Shown: positions 54,255 to 62,454, numbered from the stretch's first letter. The stretch is DNA of 64,000 nt from Lentimicrobium sp. (GCA_019429275.1 JAHYJC010000015.1:28337-92336), one strand, 5' to 3'. Translations and numbers: made by a program. Notes: generated by a model not told the origin, from the letters alone.

Positions 54255-54916
54255 TGACCGTTGACGTTATCATTCCTGCAAACAGCAAAGACTATATGAG
54301 CCTTATTACTACTGCAGCCTCAATCAGAAGCCTCAGAAGTTCAAGTAGCAATATACAATTCAATGTTATTGTTGTCGAACAAAACAAACCCACTTCACAC
54401 CCTCTTGCCGACAAAGTGCTGAATTATGACTTCGACTTCAACTACAACAAAGTGCTTAACCTCGGATTGAAAAACAGTTCAGCCAAATACGCACTACTCT
54501 GCAACAATGATTTGATTTACCACACAGGTTTCTTTGAGGCCTTGCTGCAGGTATTCCGGACAGGCTACAAATCACTTTCCCCTACCAATCCACTCAGAAG
54601 CCTATACACCCACAAACCTATTGTCGAAGGCTACGGAGTTAATCATGACCTGATGGGTTGGTGCATCGCTGTTGAACGTGATATGATTGAACGTATTGGC
54701 TACTTTGACGAAGGAGTTTCCTTTTGGTACTCCGACAACCTGTATGCAGACCAACTCAAACACCATAACATCAAACACGCAAGAGTTACCAATTCATTTG
54801 TCTTTCACATCGGCTCAGGCTCGTCAAGCCTCAGAAATCTTACTCCTGAACAGAAGGCAGAATACACCACAAAACAAAAACTTATTTACGAAAATGCAAG
54901 GAAAAAGTATAAATAA
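54254..54916 (+). CDS. Family 2 glycosyltransferase
   Basis: A 220-residue GT-A protein. VDVIIPANSKDYMSLITTAASIRSLRSS is the typical GT2 start; the DxD-equivalent reads CNNDLIYH (Asp86), and VNHDLMGWCIAVERDMIERIGYFDEGVSFWYSDNLYADQLK is the acceptor-site region seen in rhamnosyl- and glycosyl-transferases. No membrane segment, so it is cytosolic and not a capsule polymerase. Third gene of an overlapping glycosyltransferase trio in the phage late-early boundary. Confidence 0.85.
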   Translation: MTVDVIIPANSKDYMSLITTAASIRSLRSSSSNIQFNVIVVEQNKPTSHPLADKVLNYDFDFNYNKVLNLGLKNSSAKYALLCNNDLIYHTGFFEALLQVFRTGYKSLSPTNPLRSLYTHKPIVEGYGVNHDLMGWCIAVERDMIERIGYFDEGVSFWYSDNLYADQLKHHNIKHARVTNSFVFHIGSGSSSLRNLTPEQKAEYTTKQKLIYENARKKYK

Positions 54917-54973
54917 ATTTGGATAACTCGCTATTTATTAATAAGTTAGCATGAACTTAAACAGCAACACAAA

Positions 54974-55615
54974 ATGAAACAACAAGTATTGACGATCAAT
55001 GGCTATGACCTTTTTGAATGTGTTTCAGCACTTCAAAAGGAAATTCGCAGGTGCAATGAAAAGGAAGCAATGTATTGGGCTGTTGAACTGTACAACTCCG
55101 GTTACGCTCCTTATGTTTGGAAACGGCTTGTCATAATTTCAACCGAAGATATTGGACTTGCTTATCCGATGGCTCCGGTTATAATCAATGCCCTGCAAGT
55201 TCAATTCGAAAAACTTTCTGAAAGACCTGATAAGAAGAAGCAATGCAGACTGCCATACGTTCAGGCAGTATTGTTTCTTACTAATGCTCCCAAAAGTAGA
55301 CACACCGATTGGGCTTTGAATTACCACTTCGACAGTCATTGGTTCGTTGATATGAATAAGAAGGAAATTCCTGATTATGCCATTGACATTCACACCCGGA
55401 AAGGAAAGGCAATGGGTAAAACAATCAACAACTTCTTTGAAGAAGGAAGTTACGTAGCCAATCATAAACTACTCAATAACGAGGAGTTCTATAAAAATGA
55501 ATGCAGAAGGCGTTGGAATAGCCAGGAATGGATTGCCGTTGCAAAACAGAGAAGTGCTGAATTTGAGAATCGAAATAACAATCCCTCTACACAAGGAGAC
55601 TTATTTTCAAGTTGA
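54974..55615 (+). CDS. Stand-alone RarA/MgsA C-terminal domain protein
   Basis: A 213-residue protein equivalent to the C-terminal half of the replication-associated recombination ATPase RarA/MgsA. Compare LVIISTEDIGLAYPMAPVIINALQ with the RarA type LLAIASEDVGNADPRA, AVLFLTNAPKSR with YLACAPKS, and YAIDIHTRKGKAMGK with HLRNAPTKLMKE. The AAA+ ATPase half is absent. In RarA this region forms the tetramer and binds SSB/DNA. Start follows an ACAGCAACACAAA leader. It may decoy or dock the host RarA/replisome; related domains have been noted near phage DNA-modification genes. Confidence 0.75.
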   Translation: MKQQVLTINGYDLFECVSALQKEIRRCNEKEAMYWAVELYNSGYAPYVWKRLVIISTEDIGLAYPMAPVIINALQVQFEKLSERPDKKKQCRLPYVQAVLFLTNAPKSRHTDWALNYHFDSHWFVDMNKKEIPDYAIDIHTRKGKAMGKTINNFFEEGSYVANHKLLNNEEFYKNECRRRWNSQEWIAVAKQRSAEFENRNNNPSTQGDLFSS

Positions 55616-55621
55616 CAAAAC

Positions 55622-56038
55622 ATGACAAAAGCAGTTAAAAAGGCTTCCGCAAGGAGGCCTTCAGTCAAAAGAAGACAACAGGCATTTTTGGAGGCCTACG
55701 ACAAATCTCTATCCAACGTATCTATGGCCTGCAAGGTTGTTGGTATCAGCCGCAATGCTTTTTACGAATGGTGCAAGAAGTACCCTAAATTCAACCAACA
55801 GATCATTGATTTTGATGAAAGCAATATTGATTTTGCCGAAACAATGTTGATGAAAAACATCAGGGAGCAGAAAGAAGCTTCAATCTTTTTCTACTTAAAG
55901 ACCAAAGCGAAGGCCAGAGGATACGTTGAACGGCAGGAGTTTGAGCACGGAGGCTCCGATGCTTTCATTGAAGCGATGAAAGTTGCAAGTAAACTCAGAA
56001 GGCAAATGGAAGGACAGCAAGCCGATGAATCAAATTGA
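55622..56038 (+). CDS. Terminase small subunit
   Basis: A 138-residue protein with a basic N-terminus (KKASARRPSVKRRQQAF) and an HTH for pac/cos recognition (SNVSMACKVVGISRNAFYEWCKKYPKFNQQIIDFDESN), then a helical oligomerisation region (KEASIFFYLKTKAKARGYVERQ). It matches phBC6A51-type terminase small subunits. It overlaps the terL start by 14 bases. Confidence 0.85.
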   Translation: MTKAVKKASARRPSVKRRQQAFLEAYDKSLSNVSMACKVVGISRNAFYEWCKKYPKFNQQIIDFDESNIDFAETMLMKNIREQKEASIFFYLKTKAKARGYVERQEFEHGGSDAFIEAMKVASKLRRQMEGQQADESN

Positions 56039-57548
56039 GTTTGCCGAAAACATTCTTTACTATCAGGAGGATTGGTGCAGGTTTGCCCGGGACATTCTCC
56101 GAATCAAGTTGGACCCGCAGCAAGAAGCTATCCTGAGAGGCGTACAGCATAACAAAATGGTAACTGTTCGTTCAGGTACTGCAAGAGGCAAGGACTTTGT
56201 CGCTGCTGCTGCTGCCTTATGTTTCCTATATCTTACACCTGACTTTGACGATGAAGGAGAGATGATTGCCTCTACCAAAATTGCCCTTACTGCTCCTACA
56301 GGCCGACAGATAAAAAATATCATGATGCCTGAAATAACCAAAATGTATAACAGGGCAAAATTCCTTCCCGGCAATCTGATGTCTGACGGGATCCGTTTTG
56401 ACTACTTCAAAGATTGGTTTCTTGTTGGTTTCAAAGCAAGTGATTCACCCGAAGCCTGGTCAGGATTTCACGCAGTAAACACGATGTTTGTCATTACTGA
56501 AGCTTCGGGTATTCCTGAAGTAATATATGAGGCAATCGAAGGTAACTTGCAGCAAAACAGCCGAATGTTGTTGGTATTCAATCCAAACACTACAACCGGT
56601 TATGCTGCTTCATCGCACAAATCCGCACGTTTCACGAAGTTTCGTTTAAGCTCCTTAGATGCTCCAAATGTACTTGCCAGAAAAACTATTTTTCCCGGGC
56701 AGGTCGATTATGAATGGATTTGCGACAAGGTAAACCAATGGTGCACTACCATTCAGGAGAGGGATTTTAACGAAGGAGAAGGCGACTTTCGCTTTCAGGT
56801 ACCCGAAAAGCCTGAACTGCTATACCGGCCAAATGACCTGTTCCGTATCAAGGTGCTTGGAATGTTTCCCAAAGTTTCAGAAGATGCTCTTATTCCTATC
56901 AATTGGGTTGAACTTGCCAATCAGCGGTGGATTGAAAAAACTGAATATCTTGACAGGGAGAATTTAGGCCCCAAATCTTTAGGCGTTGACGTTGCCGGAA
57001 TGGGAAGGGATTCAAGTGTACTCTGTCACAGGCACGGAAGCTATGTTTGGAAGTTTGACGTTCATTTTGCAGCAGGCAAGGCAGATCACATGGCCATATC
57101 AGGAATGGTAGCAAATGCCCTCAAAGTAGACCCGGAGAACAAGGCTTTCATCGATACTATTGGAGAGGGAGCAGGAGTTTATTCAAGGCTGATTGAACTT
57201 GGGTATGACAACGCTTTTTCCTGCAAATTCTCGTCAGGAGCGAAGGGACTGAATGACATTACCGGAGTGTACAAGTTTGCCAACCTCCGGGCATACCTTT
57301 TTTGGTGTGTAAGGGATTGGCTTAACCCTGCCAACAATAACGATGCTTGCCTACCATTAGACGACCAATTAATTGAAGAAGCAACCGCAATAAAATGGAA
57401 GTTTCAGTCCGATGGTTCAATCATCATTGAACCGAAGGAGGACATCAAAACCCGTTTAGGCCGGTCAATCGACAAGTTTGACGCACTTGCAAATACTTTT
57501 TATCCTGCAGGTAAAAAAACGGTTGACTTGTCAAAGATATTCTTTTAG
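56025..57548 (+). CDS. terL: Terminase large subunit
   Basis: About 507 residues from the ATG at 56025. ATPase domain: Walker A variant VRSGTARGKDF with Gly51 and Lys56 (Asp replaces the usual Ser/Thr), Walker B-like TMFVITEASGIPEVIY; RNase H-type nuclease domain: LGVDVAGMGRDSSVLC, FIDTIGEGAGVYSRL and the DKFDALANTFYP end. It translocates and cuts concatemeric DNA during head filling. The deviant P-loop is acceptable for terminases, where Ser/Thr is often replaced. Confidence 0.9.
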   Translation: MNQIEFAENILYYQEDWCRFARDILRIKLDPQQEAILRGVQHNKMVTVRSGTARGKDFVAAAAALCFLYLTPDFDDEGEMIASTKIALTAPTGRQIKNIMMPEITKMYNRAKFLPGNLMSDGIRFDYFKDWFLVGFKASDSPEAWSGFHAVNTMFVITEASGIPEVIYEAIEGNLQQNSRMLLVFNPNTTTGYAASSHKSARFTKFRLSSLDAPNVLARKTIFPGQVDYEWICDKVNQWCTTIQERDFNEGEGDFRFQVPEKPELLYRPNDLFRIKVLGMFPKVSEDALIPINWVELANQRWIEKTEYLDRENLGPKSLGVDVAGMGRDSSVLCHRHGSYVWKFDVHFAAGKADHMAISGMVANALKVDPENKAFIDTIGEGAGVYSRLIELGYDNAFSCKFSSGAKGLNDITGVYKFANLRAYLFWCVRDWLNPANNNDACLPLDDQLIEEATAIKWKFQSDGSIIIEPKEDIKTRLGRSIDKFDALANTFYPAGKKTVDLSKIFF

Positions 57549-57571
57549 TTTTGCCCCATGATGGTAATTTT

Positions 57572-58963
57572 ATGAAACAGATTTCAGACATTTTAAACCA
57601 AAGTCCTGAGAACATTGTCAAGGCTATAAAAGCCTCCGAAAAGGAAGTTGACAGGAAAGAAATAAGTGCTCAATACGACCCTTCCATGCACGATGTTATG
57701 ATCTCTTACAAGAGAAAAAACAAAAGAGCGATGGACGGGAAAGGAGGTGTTAAGGAGGTCTCTGTTGCAAGGCTTTCCATTCCTTTTCAAAAGATCATTG
57801 TGAACCGGGCTGTTGCCTTCTTATTCACAAATCCTGTATCAATTACGCTTGCAGACCAAACGGCTGATGATACAGCTTTGACGATGATTCAATACCTTCT
57901 AAAGAAGAATAAAAGTAGCTCGTTAAACCGTGAAATTGCCAGGGCTTTGTTCAGTGAAACCGAAGTTGCAGAATATTGGTACCCTGTTGAAGATAAAGCC
58001 TTTTGGAAGAAAGCCAAACTTGAAAAGGTTGGAGATTACCGTTTACGTTGCCGGATATTCAGCCCTTCAAGAGGAGATACCCTCTATCCTGTTTTTGACG
58101 AGTTTGACGACATGGTTGCCTTTGGGAGAGGATACACCATAGTTGAAGGAGAGAAGAATGTAAAAACAGAATATCTTGACCTGTTTACGAATGATTTCAT
58201 CAAACGCTACAAAAAGGACAAGGAATTAGGTTGGATTGAAGAAATCAGCACTCCGAACATACTCAGCAAAATTCCGGTTGTTTACTATTCTCAGGAAGAA
58301 GCTGAATGGAGTGATGTTCAAAGCATGATTGACCGTTTAGAAACTTTGATCTCAAACTTTGCAGACACGAATGATTACTTTGGCAGTCCGATGGTGAAAG
58401 TGAAAGGAACCGTTACCGGTTTTGCTGAAAAGGGAGAGCAAGGCAAAGTGATTACCGTATCAGAGGGAGGCGATGCCGAATACCTGACATGGTCCAACGC
58501 TCCAGATACAATCAAGTTGGAGATTGACACCCTGCAAAACTTCATCTACTCAATGACACAAACCCCGGACATTTCGTTTAAAGCTGTTCAGGGTATTACA
58601 AACATATCAGGAATTGCATTGAAGTTGTTATTCCTTGACGCTTATCTGAAGGCTCAGAACAAGCTCGAAATCTTTGATGAAGCCATGACACGAAGGCTGT
58701 CAATCCTGAAATCTTACTGCTCCAAATTCAACGTAGCGAAGGAAACAATCATTCTCGATACAGAAATTGAGGCAGTTATCACACCTTACATTCCTGAAAA
58801 TCTTAAAGAGACAATTGAGATGCTTTCCGCTGCAACCGGAGGCAAACAAATACTCTCACAATCAAAGGCTGTTTCCATGACCGGCCTTGCTGATGATGCA
58901 GTTAAAGAAATGGAAGAAATTTCAAAAGAATTAGTCAATACCATAGGAGAAACTTTTGTATGA
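57572..58963 (+). CDS. Portal protein (SPP1 gp6-like)
   Basis: About 463 residues starting at the ATG at 57572; the tracked start is a TTG 7 codons earlier. Features of the SPP1-type portal family: RLSIPFQKIIVNRAVAFLFTNPVSITL, YSQEEAEWSDVQSMIDRLETLISNFADTNDYFGSPMVKVKG and the clip/crown region QTPDISFKAVQGITNISGIALKLLFLDAYLKAQNKLEIFDEAMTRRL. Forms the dodecameric DNA gate of the head. It overlaps the next small gene by 4 bases (ATGA). Confidence 0.87.
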   Translation: MKQISDILNQSPENIVKAIKASEKEVDRKEISAQYDPSMHDVMISYKRKNKRAMDGKGGVKEVSVARLSIPFQKIIVNRAVAFLFTNPVSITLADQTADDTALTMIQYLLKKNKSSSLNREIARALFSETEVAEYWYPVEDKAFWKKAKLEKVGDYRLRCRIFSPSRGDTLYPVFDEFDDMVAFGRGYTIVEGEKNVKTEYLDLFTNDFIKRYKKDKELGWIEEISTPNILSKIPVVYYSQEEAEWSDVQSMIDRLETLISNFADTNDYFGSPMVKVKGTVTGFAEKGEQGKVITVSEGGDAEYLTWSNAPDTIKLEIDTLQNFIYSMTQTPDISFKAVQGITNISGIALKLLFLDAYLKAQNKLEIFDEAMTRRLSILKSYCSKFNVAKETIILDTEIEAVITPYIPENLKETIEMLSAATGGKQILSQSKAVSMTGLADDAVKEMEEISKELVNTIGETFV

Positions 58964-59205
58964 TGAGCAATTTTCAAGAGTTTGATTGTCTTTTTCTCCA
59001 AAGGGACAATGAAATCAATAGTAATGCAGATTATGTAAGAGGGAAAATTTGTATTGACCTCAATAATGCCATTGCCTTCAATCGATTTACTGACGAACGC
59101 TATACCGTACTAAGAATGGTTGATGGCAATAGTTATATTGTTCGTTGTAGTTATGACGACATGATGGAAAGGGTTTTGAGTTATGTCGTAAGATTTGAAA
59201 ATTAA
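58960..59205 (+). CDS. Small protein between portal and MuF
   Basis: An 81-residue acidic protein (MMSNFQEFDCLFLQRDNEINSNADYVRGKICIDLNNAIAFNRFTDERYTVLRMVDG). Overlaps both neighbours, so it is certainly part of the packaging operon. No family recognised. The beta-rich middle (TVLRMVDGNSYIVRCSYDDMMERVL) suggests a small Sm/KH-like regulator, but this is a guess. Confidence 0.7.
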   Translation: MMSNFQEFDCLFLQRDNEINSNADYVRGKICIDLNNAIAFNRFTDERYTVLRMVDGNSYIVRCSYDDMMERVLSYVVRFEN

Positions 59206-60281
59206 TGCCTCCTGTTGACCCGTTTGATTTAAAGCATATACGCAATGTTGAAGCCTATTCAAAGCAGATAAACGAACTCTATGCCGATGCGATTGGTAAA
59301 ATTGCCCGGATAGGAGGCTCTGTTTCTATGGCTCCCGGTGCTGTATTCAATTACTCCAAACACCCTCAATTCAAGGCTCAGTTTGCTGCCATATTCAATG
59401 ACATGGCAGACAAGTTGGAAGCTGTTGTTATAAATGGCATATCCAAGCAATGGCTATTGGGTGACGAGAAAGCCATTGCACAGGCTATGAAAGCTTTGAA
59501 AGGCTCAATATCCATGAAGGCCTTTGAGAAAGTTTCGGCAAAGAATTTCGGGTCAACGTCAAAAGCTATGGAATCATTCCTTAGTCGGAAGAATGCCGGT
59601 TTAGGTCTATCTGACAGGGTTTGGAATTACACCAATCAGTTCAAGGGAGAAATGGAGTTAGCTCTTCAATTAGGCATTCAGAGTGGCCAAAGCTCAATTG
59701 ACCTTGCTCAATCCATGCAGAAGTATTTGCGTGAGCCTGATAAGCTATTTCGCAGGGTAGGAGATGAGTTTGGTCAACTTCACCTATCCAAAGCAGCAAA
59801 GAAGTACAGCCCTGGCAATGGCGTTTATCGGTCAAGCTATAAAAATGCACACAGGCTTGTCCGGACTGAAATAAACATGGCATACCGGAAGGCTGAAAAT
59901 GAACGCTATAAATCACTCCCTTTCGTTGTTGGTTATGAAGTCAGGCTTTCCAACGCACACCCTGCTTTTGATATTTGCGACGACCTCAAAGGGAAGTACC
60001 CGAAGGAGTTTAGTTTCTCCGGTTGGCACCCTCAATGCCTCTGCCATACTGTACCGGTAATGGCCTCCGAGGACGAATACGATACGATGGAGCAACAGAT
60101 TTTATCCGGACAGCCAATCACACCAATTGACAGTCAAAACAGCGTGAAAGAGCCTCCTGCGGGCTTTGTGAATTGGGTTGACAATAACAGGGAAAGGGCC
60201 ACCGGTTGGAAGTCGCAACCATACTTCATTAAAGATAACTTCAAGGGAGGCACATTGAAAGGTAAATTGTCTTTGGCCTGA
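59205..60281 (+). CDS. MuF/SPP1 gp7-like head morphogenesis protein
   Basis: A 358-residue protein. The C-terminal MuF domain is clear: HRLVRTEINMAYRKAENERYKSLPFVVGYEVRLSNAHPAFDICDDLKGKYPKEFSFSGWHPQCLCHTVPVMASEDEYDTM. Such minor head proteins bind the portal and are ejected with or before DNA. The adjacent portal and its end terminator mark the end of the late operon; the expected scaffold, capsid and tail genes do not follow. The upstream stop and its start overlap as TAATG. Confidence 0.88.
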   Translation: MPPVDPFDLKHIRNVEAYSKQINELYADAIGKIARIGGSVSMAPGAVFNYSKHPQFKAQFAAIFNDMADKLEAVVINGISKQWLLGDEKAIAQAMKALKGSISMKAFEKVSAKNFGSTSKAMESFLSRKNAGLGLSDRVWNYTNQFKGEMELALQLGIQSGQSSIDLAQSMQKYLREPDKLFRRVGDEFGQLHLSKAAKKYSPGNGVYRSSYKNAHRLVRTEINMAYRKAENERYKSLPFVVGYEVRLSNAHPAFDICDDLKGKYPKEFSFSGWHPQCLCHTVPVMASEDEYDTMEQQILSGQPITPIDSQNSVKEPPAGFVNWVDNNRERATGWKSQPYFIKDNFKGGTLKGKLSLA

Positions 60282-60307
60282 AGTTAAGCACTTCATTAAT
60301 CAGCGTA

Positions 60308-60339
60308 GGCTCAATCATTCATTTGGTTGGGCCTTTTTT
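60308..60339 (+). terminator. Terminator of the packaging operon
   Basis: GGCTCAA / TTGGGCC stem with one G-T pair, 12-base loop, then six T. Confidence 0.8.
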
Positions 60340-60432
60340 CTGTGACAGAAAAACCTACACAAATGGATTTCTGTCACAGAAATACCACAGAGTAGAGTAG
60401 AGTAAATAAGAGAAAAGAAAAGGAAAGTAAAT
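60337..60432. repeat. Second origin-like module
   Basis: Dyads TTTCTGTGACAGAAA at 60337-60351 and TTTCTGTCACAGAAA at 60368-60382, followed by ACCACAGAGTAGAGTAGAG and AAAGAAAAGGAAAGTAAA. Same order and sequence type as the module inside the DUF4373 gene, but non-coding here. The first three bases of the first dyad overlap the terminator T tract. Confidence 0.75.
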
Positions 60433-60520
60433 TATAAAGATTACTGTCAAAAATCACTATTTGTATTTCATATAAATAAGTTATAACAGAAGAAATATTA
60501 TGAAAATAACAGAATAAATA

Positions 60521-60552
60521 TTTGCATTAAACATAACATATATTTAAGTTTG
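60521..60552 (+). promoter_or_regulatory. Phage promoter P2
   Basis: TTTG at 60521-60524 and TAAGTTTG at 60545-60552, 20 bases apart; the -33 region is the exact 20-mer ATAAATATTTGCATTAAACA (60514-60533) shared with P1. It drives the right-hand operon from 60584. Confidence 0.75.
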
Positions 60553-60583
60553 TCAGGTCAAACAAACCTAAACACCAACAGCC

Positions 60584-61030
60584 ATGAGCAAGTCAGAAGA
60601 AATCAAAGCCCTGCAAGCAATTAAGAAAATTGCTGAAACAGAAGATAGTTATATCGGGCAGTTTTTTACACCTCAGATTATTGATATCATGATTTCAAAC
60701 ATCAATTCTGACTTTCCGATAGAAACCATTTCAGGAGTAATCCTGCAGGAATCTGTAACTCACATTCTTGAAAAGAAAGACGAGTTGATTGACGGACTGA
60801 AAACCCAAAATTCCATGCAAAAAGAAAGTTTTGATAGAGAATTCAAACACTACAAAGCCGGAGTTGAGAATTGGAAATCTGACCTCCTGAAAGACCTGAT
60901 TGAAGCAGGTCATATCAACCTTTCGGAAAAGCATTTCAGCAAGGTAGAAATTGTAACTCAAAAGCTCGTTCACTTTCCTGAAAGGCTGAACGTTGGCGAA
61001 AAGACTTTGATATTAACAGCAATCCAATAA
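60584..61030 (+). CDS. Unknown phage protein, first gene of the right operon
   Basis: A 148-residue, largely helical acidic protein (KSEEIKALQAIKKIAETEDSYIGQFFTPQIIDIMISNI; HKAGVENWKSDLLKDLIEAGHINLSEKHFSKVEIVTQKL). No recognised family. Preceded by a CCAACAGCC leader directly at its ATG. Directly downstream of promoter P2, so it may be highly expressed early. Confidence 0.75.
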   Translation: MSKSEEIKALQAIKKIAETEDSYIGQFFTPQIIDIMISNINSDFPIETISGVILQESVTHILEKKDELIDGLKTQNSMQKESFDREFKHYKAGVENWKSDLLKDLIEAGHINLSEKHFSKVEIVTQKLVHFPERLNVGEKTLILTAIQ

Positions 61031-61079
61031 AAGTCAAACCGGAGCCGAAGCAATCCGGATCCACAAAACAACAGCAACC

Positions 61080-61292
61080 ATGAAAGAAGAAGATTTTTTA
61101 CAAGCAATCAAGTTAATTGCTCTCTATCACTCGACGGAGATTGAAATCAACCACGTACCTGAAAATGGTAAGGTAAAAATAGACAACCGGATAACAATTA
61201 AAAGATGTTGTGCAGGCCTCTTTTCCGAATTGGTAATCAAAGGGTATAGCCTCTATGTAAGTAACGAAGGATTAATCGTAAATAAATTCTAA
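61080..61292 (+). CDS. Small unknown protein
   Basis: A 70-residue protein (MKEEDFLQAIKLIALYHSTEIEINHVPENGKVKIDNRITIKRCCAGLFSELVIKGYSLYVSNEGLIVNKF). The ATG is directly preceded by AACAACAGCAACC; a weak CCGGA / TCCGG hairpin lies just upstream. No family recognised. Confidence 0.7.
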   Translation: MKEEDFLQAIKLIALYHSTEIEINHVPENGKVKIDNRITIKRCCAGLFSELVIKGYSLYVSNEGLIVNKF

Positions 61293-61295
61293 GCC

Positions 61296-61808
61296 ATGAA
61301 AACCACAATCAACAAGGACAAGAAAGAGACAGGTTCGTTTTTCAACCTGATAATGGGCAACAATAATTCCATTCCGGTAGTAGGGAAGGGAGCAACAGTC
61401 CTACTTTGGACGGACAGAGAAGCTTACGAAGTTACCGAAGTTGACGAAGCCAAAAAGACTTGCACCATTCAGAGATATGCACCTGAAAGAACCGACAGCC
61501 ACGGAATGTCAGACTGTCAGGGTTATAAGTACGAGAAACTTACAGATGAAGTAAAGCATTTGGTATACAGACAAAAAGCATGGAGGCAGATAATTCATTC
61601 TGTCACATATACAAAGGAGTTCATGGAGAAACACCCTGATACCTATTCATTTTCAAGAGTGCTTACACAAGAGCAGAAAGATGCTATCTACGCAGGAGAA
61701 GTTTACCCTAAAAATGTCGTGGAAGGCTTTACAAGGGAGAAAATAACCTATTCGAAAATCAACATCATTTTCGGAGTACTAAAAGAGTATTACGATTACA
61801 GCTTTTAA
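61296..61808 (+). CDS. Unknown phage protein, recurrent in Bacteroidetes mobile elements
   Basis: A 170-residue protein (VPVVGKGATVLLWTDREAYEVTEVDEAKKTCTIQRYAPERTDSHGMSDCQGYKYEKLTDEVKHLVYRQKAWRQIIHSVTYTKEFMEKHPDTY). Its beta-rich N-terminal half and the SHGMSDCQGYKYE segment look conserved, but I cannot name the family. Function unknown. It begins only three bases after the preceding stop, so the two are cotranslated. Confidence 0.72.
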   Translation: MKTTINKDKKETGSFFNLIMGNNNSIPVVGKGATVLLWTDREAYEVTEVDEAKKTCTIQRYAPERTDSHGMSDCQGYKYEKLTDEVKHLVYRQKAWRQIIHSVTYTKEFMEKHPDTYSFSRVLTQEQKDAIYAGEVYPKNVVEGFTREKITYSKINIIFGVLKEYYDYSF

Positions 61809-61858
61809 TCTGTGGCCAGCCCGCAAAACATAGTAGTATAAATCAAAAAGGAAGTAAA

Positions 61859-62074
61859 ATGAAATCAACAATTTATCACGTCTTAGACAAGGAGACAAAC
61901 AAGCACCATTATTTCGGCAGTATCGTTGCCATATTCTCTTTTTTCTGTCAGTTTGATATTGGCACCACTCCCTCGAAGCTATATCGGTACGGGTTAGAAA
62001 ACAGGCCTTTTGAGAATGAATTTGTTACAATTCGGAAGGGAGAACTGCTCAGGAGCAGGCAGATGCCGAAGTGA
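61859..62074 (+). CDS. Small unknown phage protein
   Basis: A 71-residue basic protein (IYHVLDKETNKHHYFGSIVAIFSFFCQFDIGTTPSKLYRYGLENRPFENEFVTIRKGEL). Similar short proteins with a YFGSIVAIF-type start are seen in Bacteroides mobile elements as hypotheticals. Not identified. Confidence 0.7.
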   Translation: MKSTIYHVLDKETNKHHYFGSIVAIFSFFCQFDIGTTPSKLYRYGLENRPFENEFVTIRKGELLRSRQMPK

Positions 62075-62113
62075 AAAATAATTGCAAATATTTGAAAAAT
62101 AATTAGTTAAATA

Positions 62114-62145
62114 TTTGGAAATCAATTATTTACGATGTAAGTTTA
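62114..62145 (+). promoter_or_regulatory. Phage promoter P3
   Basis: TTTG at 62114-62117 and TAAGTTTA at 62138-62145, 20 bases apart, with a weak last base. The upstream CAAATATTTG palindrome and AAATATTTGG echo P1 and P2. It precedes the gene at 62182. Confidence 0.6.
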
Positions 62146-62181
62146 TATGGTCAAACATTACTCACTTAAACAACAGCAGTC

Positions 62182-62454
62182 ATGAAAGAACAAGAAATTT
62201 ACGAAAAAGCAAAGCGACTTTTTACAGATTTTGAAAACGGAATTATCGACATAGATTTATTCCAAAGCTCCTTGACTGACTTGGCAAGGCACTTAAATTT
62301 CCTTACATCTTGTTATACAATCGACGATTTTGTTGCTGAATATATAAAGCCTCAGTTCGATGATTACCGGGATGATCCTAAGAGATACCGTTACCTGCTT
62401 TCAGTTTATTCAAGCGGCAGCCTTCTTACCCAATTTGAACCTTATCAAGAATAG
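62182..62454 (+). CDS. Small acidic unknown protein
   Basis: A 90-residue protein (EIYEKAKRLFTDFENGIIDIDLFQSSLTDLARHLNFLTSCYTIDDFVAEYIKPQFDDYRDDPKRYRYLL). Helical, acidic, no known domain. The ATG is preceded by AACAACAGCAGTC. First gene behind P3. Confidence 0.7.
   Translation: MKEQEIYEKAKRLFTDFENGIIDIDLFQSSLTDLARHLNFLTSCYTIDDFVAEYIKPQFDDYRDDPKRYRYLLSVYSSGSLLTQFEPYQE

Larger units (their letters stand above)
60282..60583. other. Non-coding interval: terminator, origin-like module, promoter
   Basis: A 302-base gap with no gene. In order it contains the late-operon terminator, two TTTCTGTSACAGAAA dyads, a purine-rich AGTAGAG/AAAGG tract, and promoter P2, whose transcript starts about 25-30 bases before the next gene. 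Confidence 0.7.
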
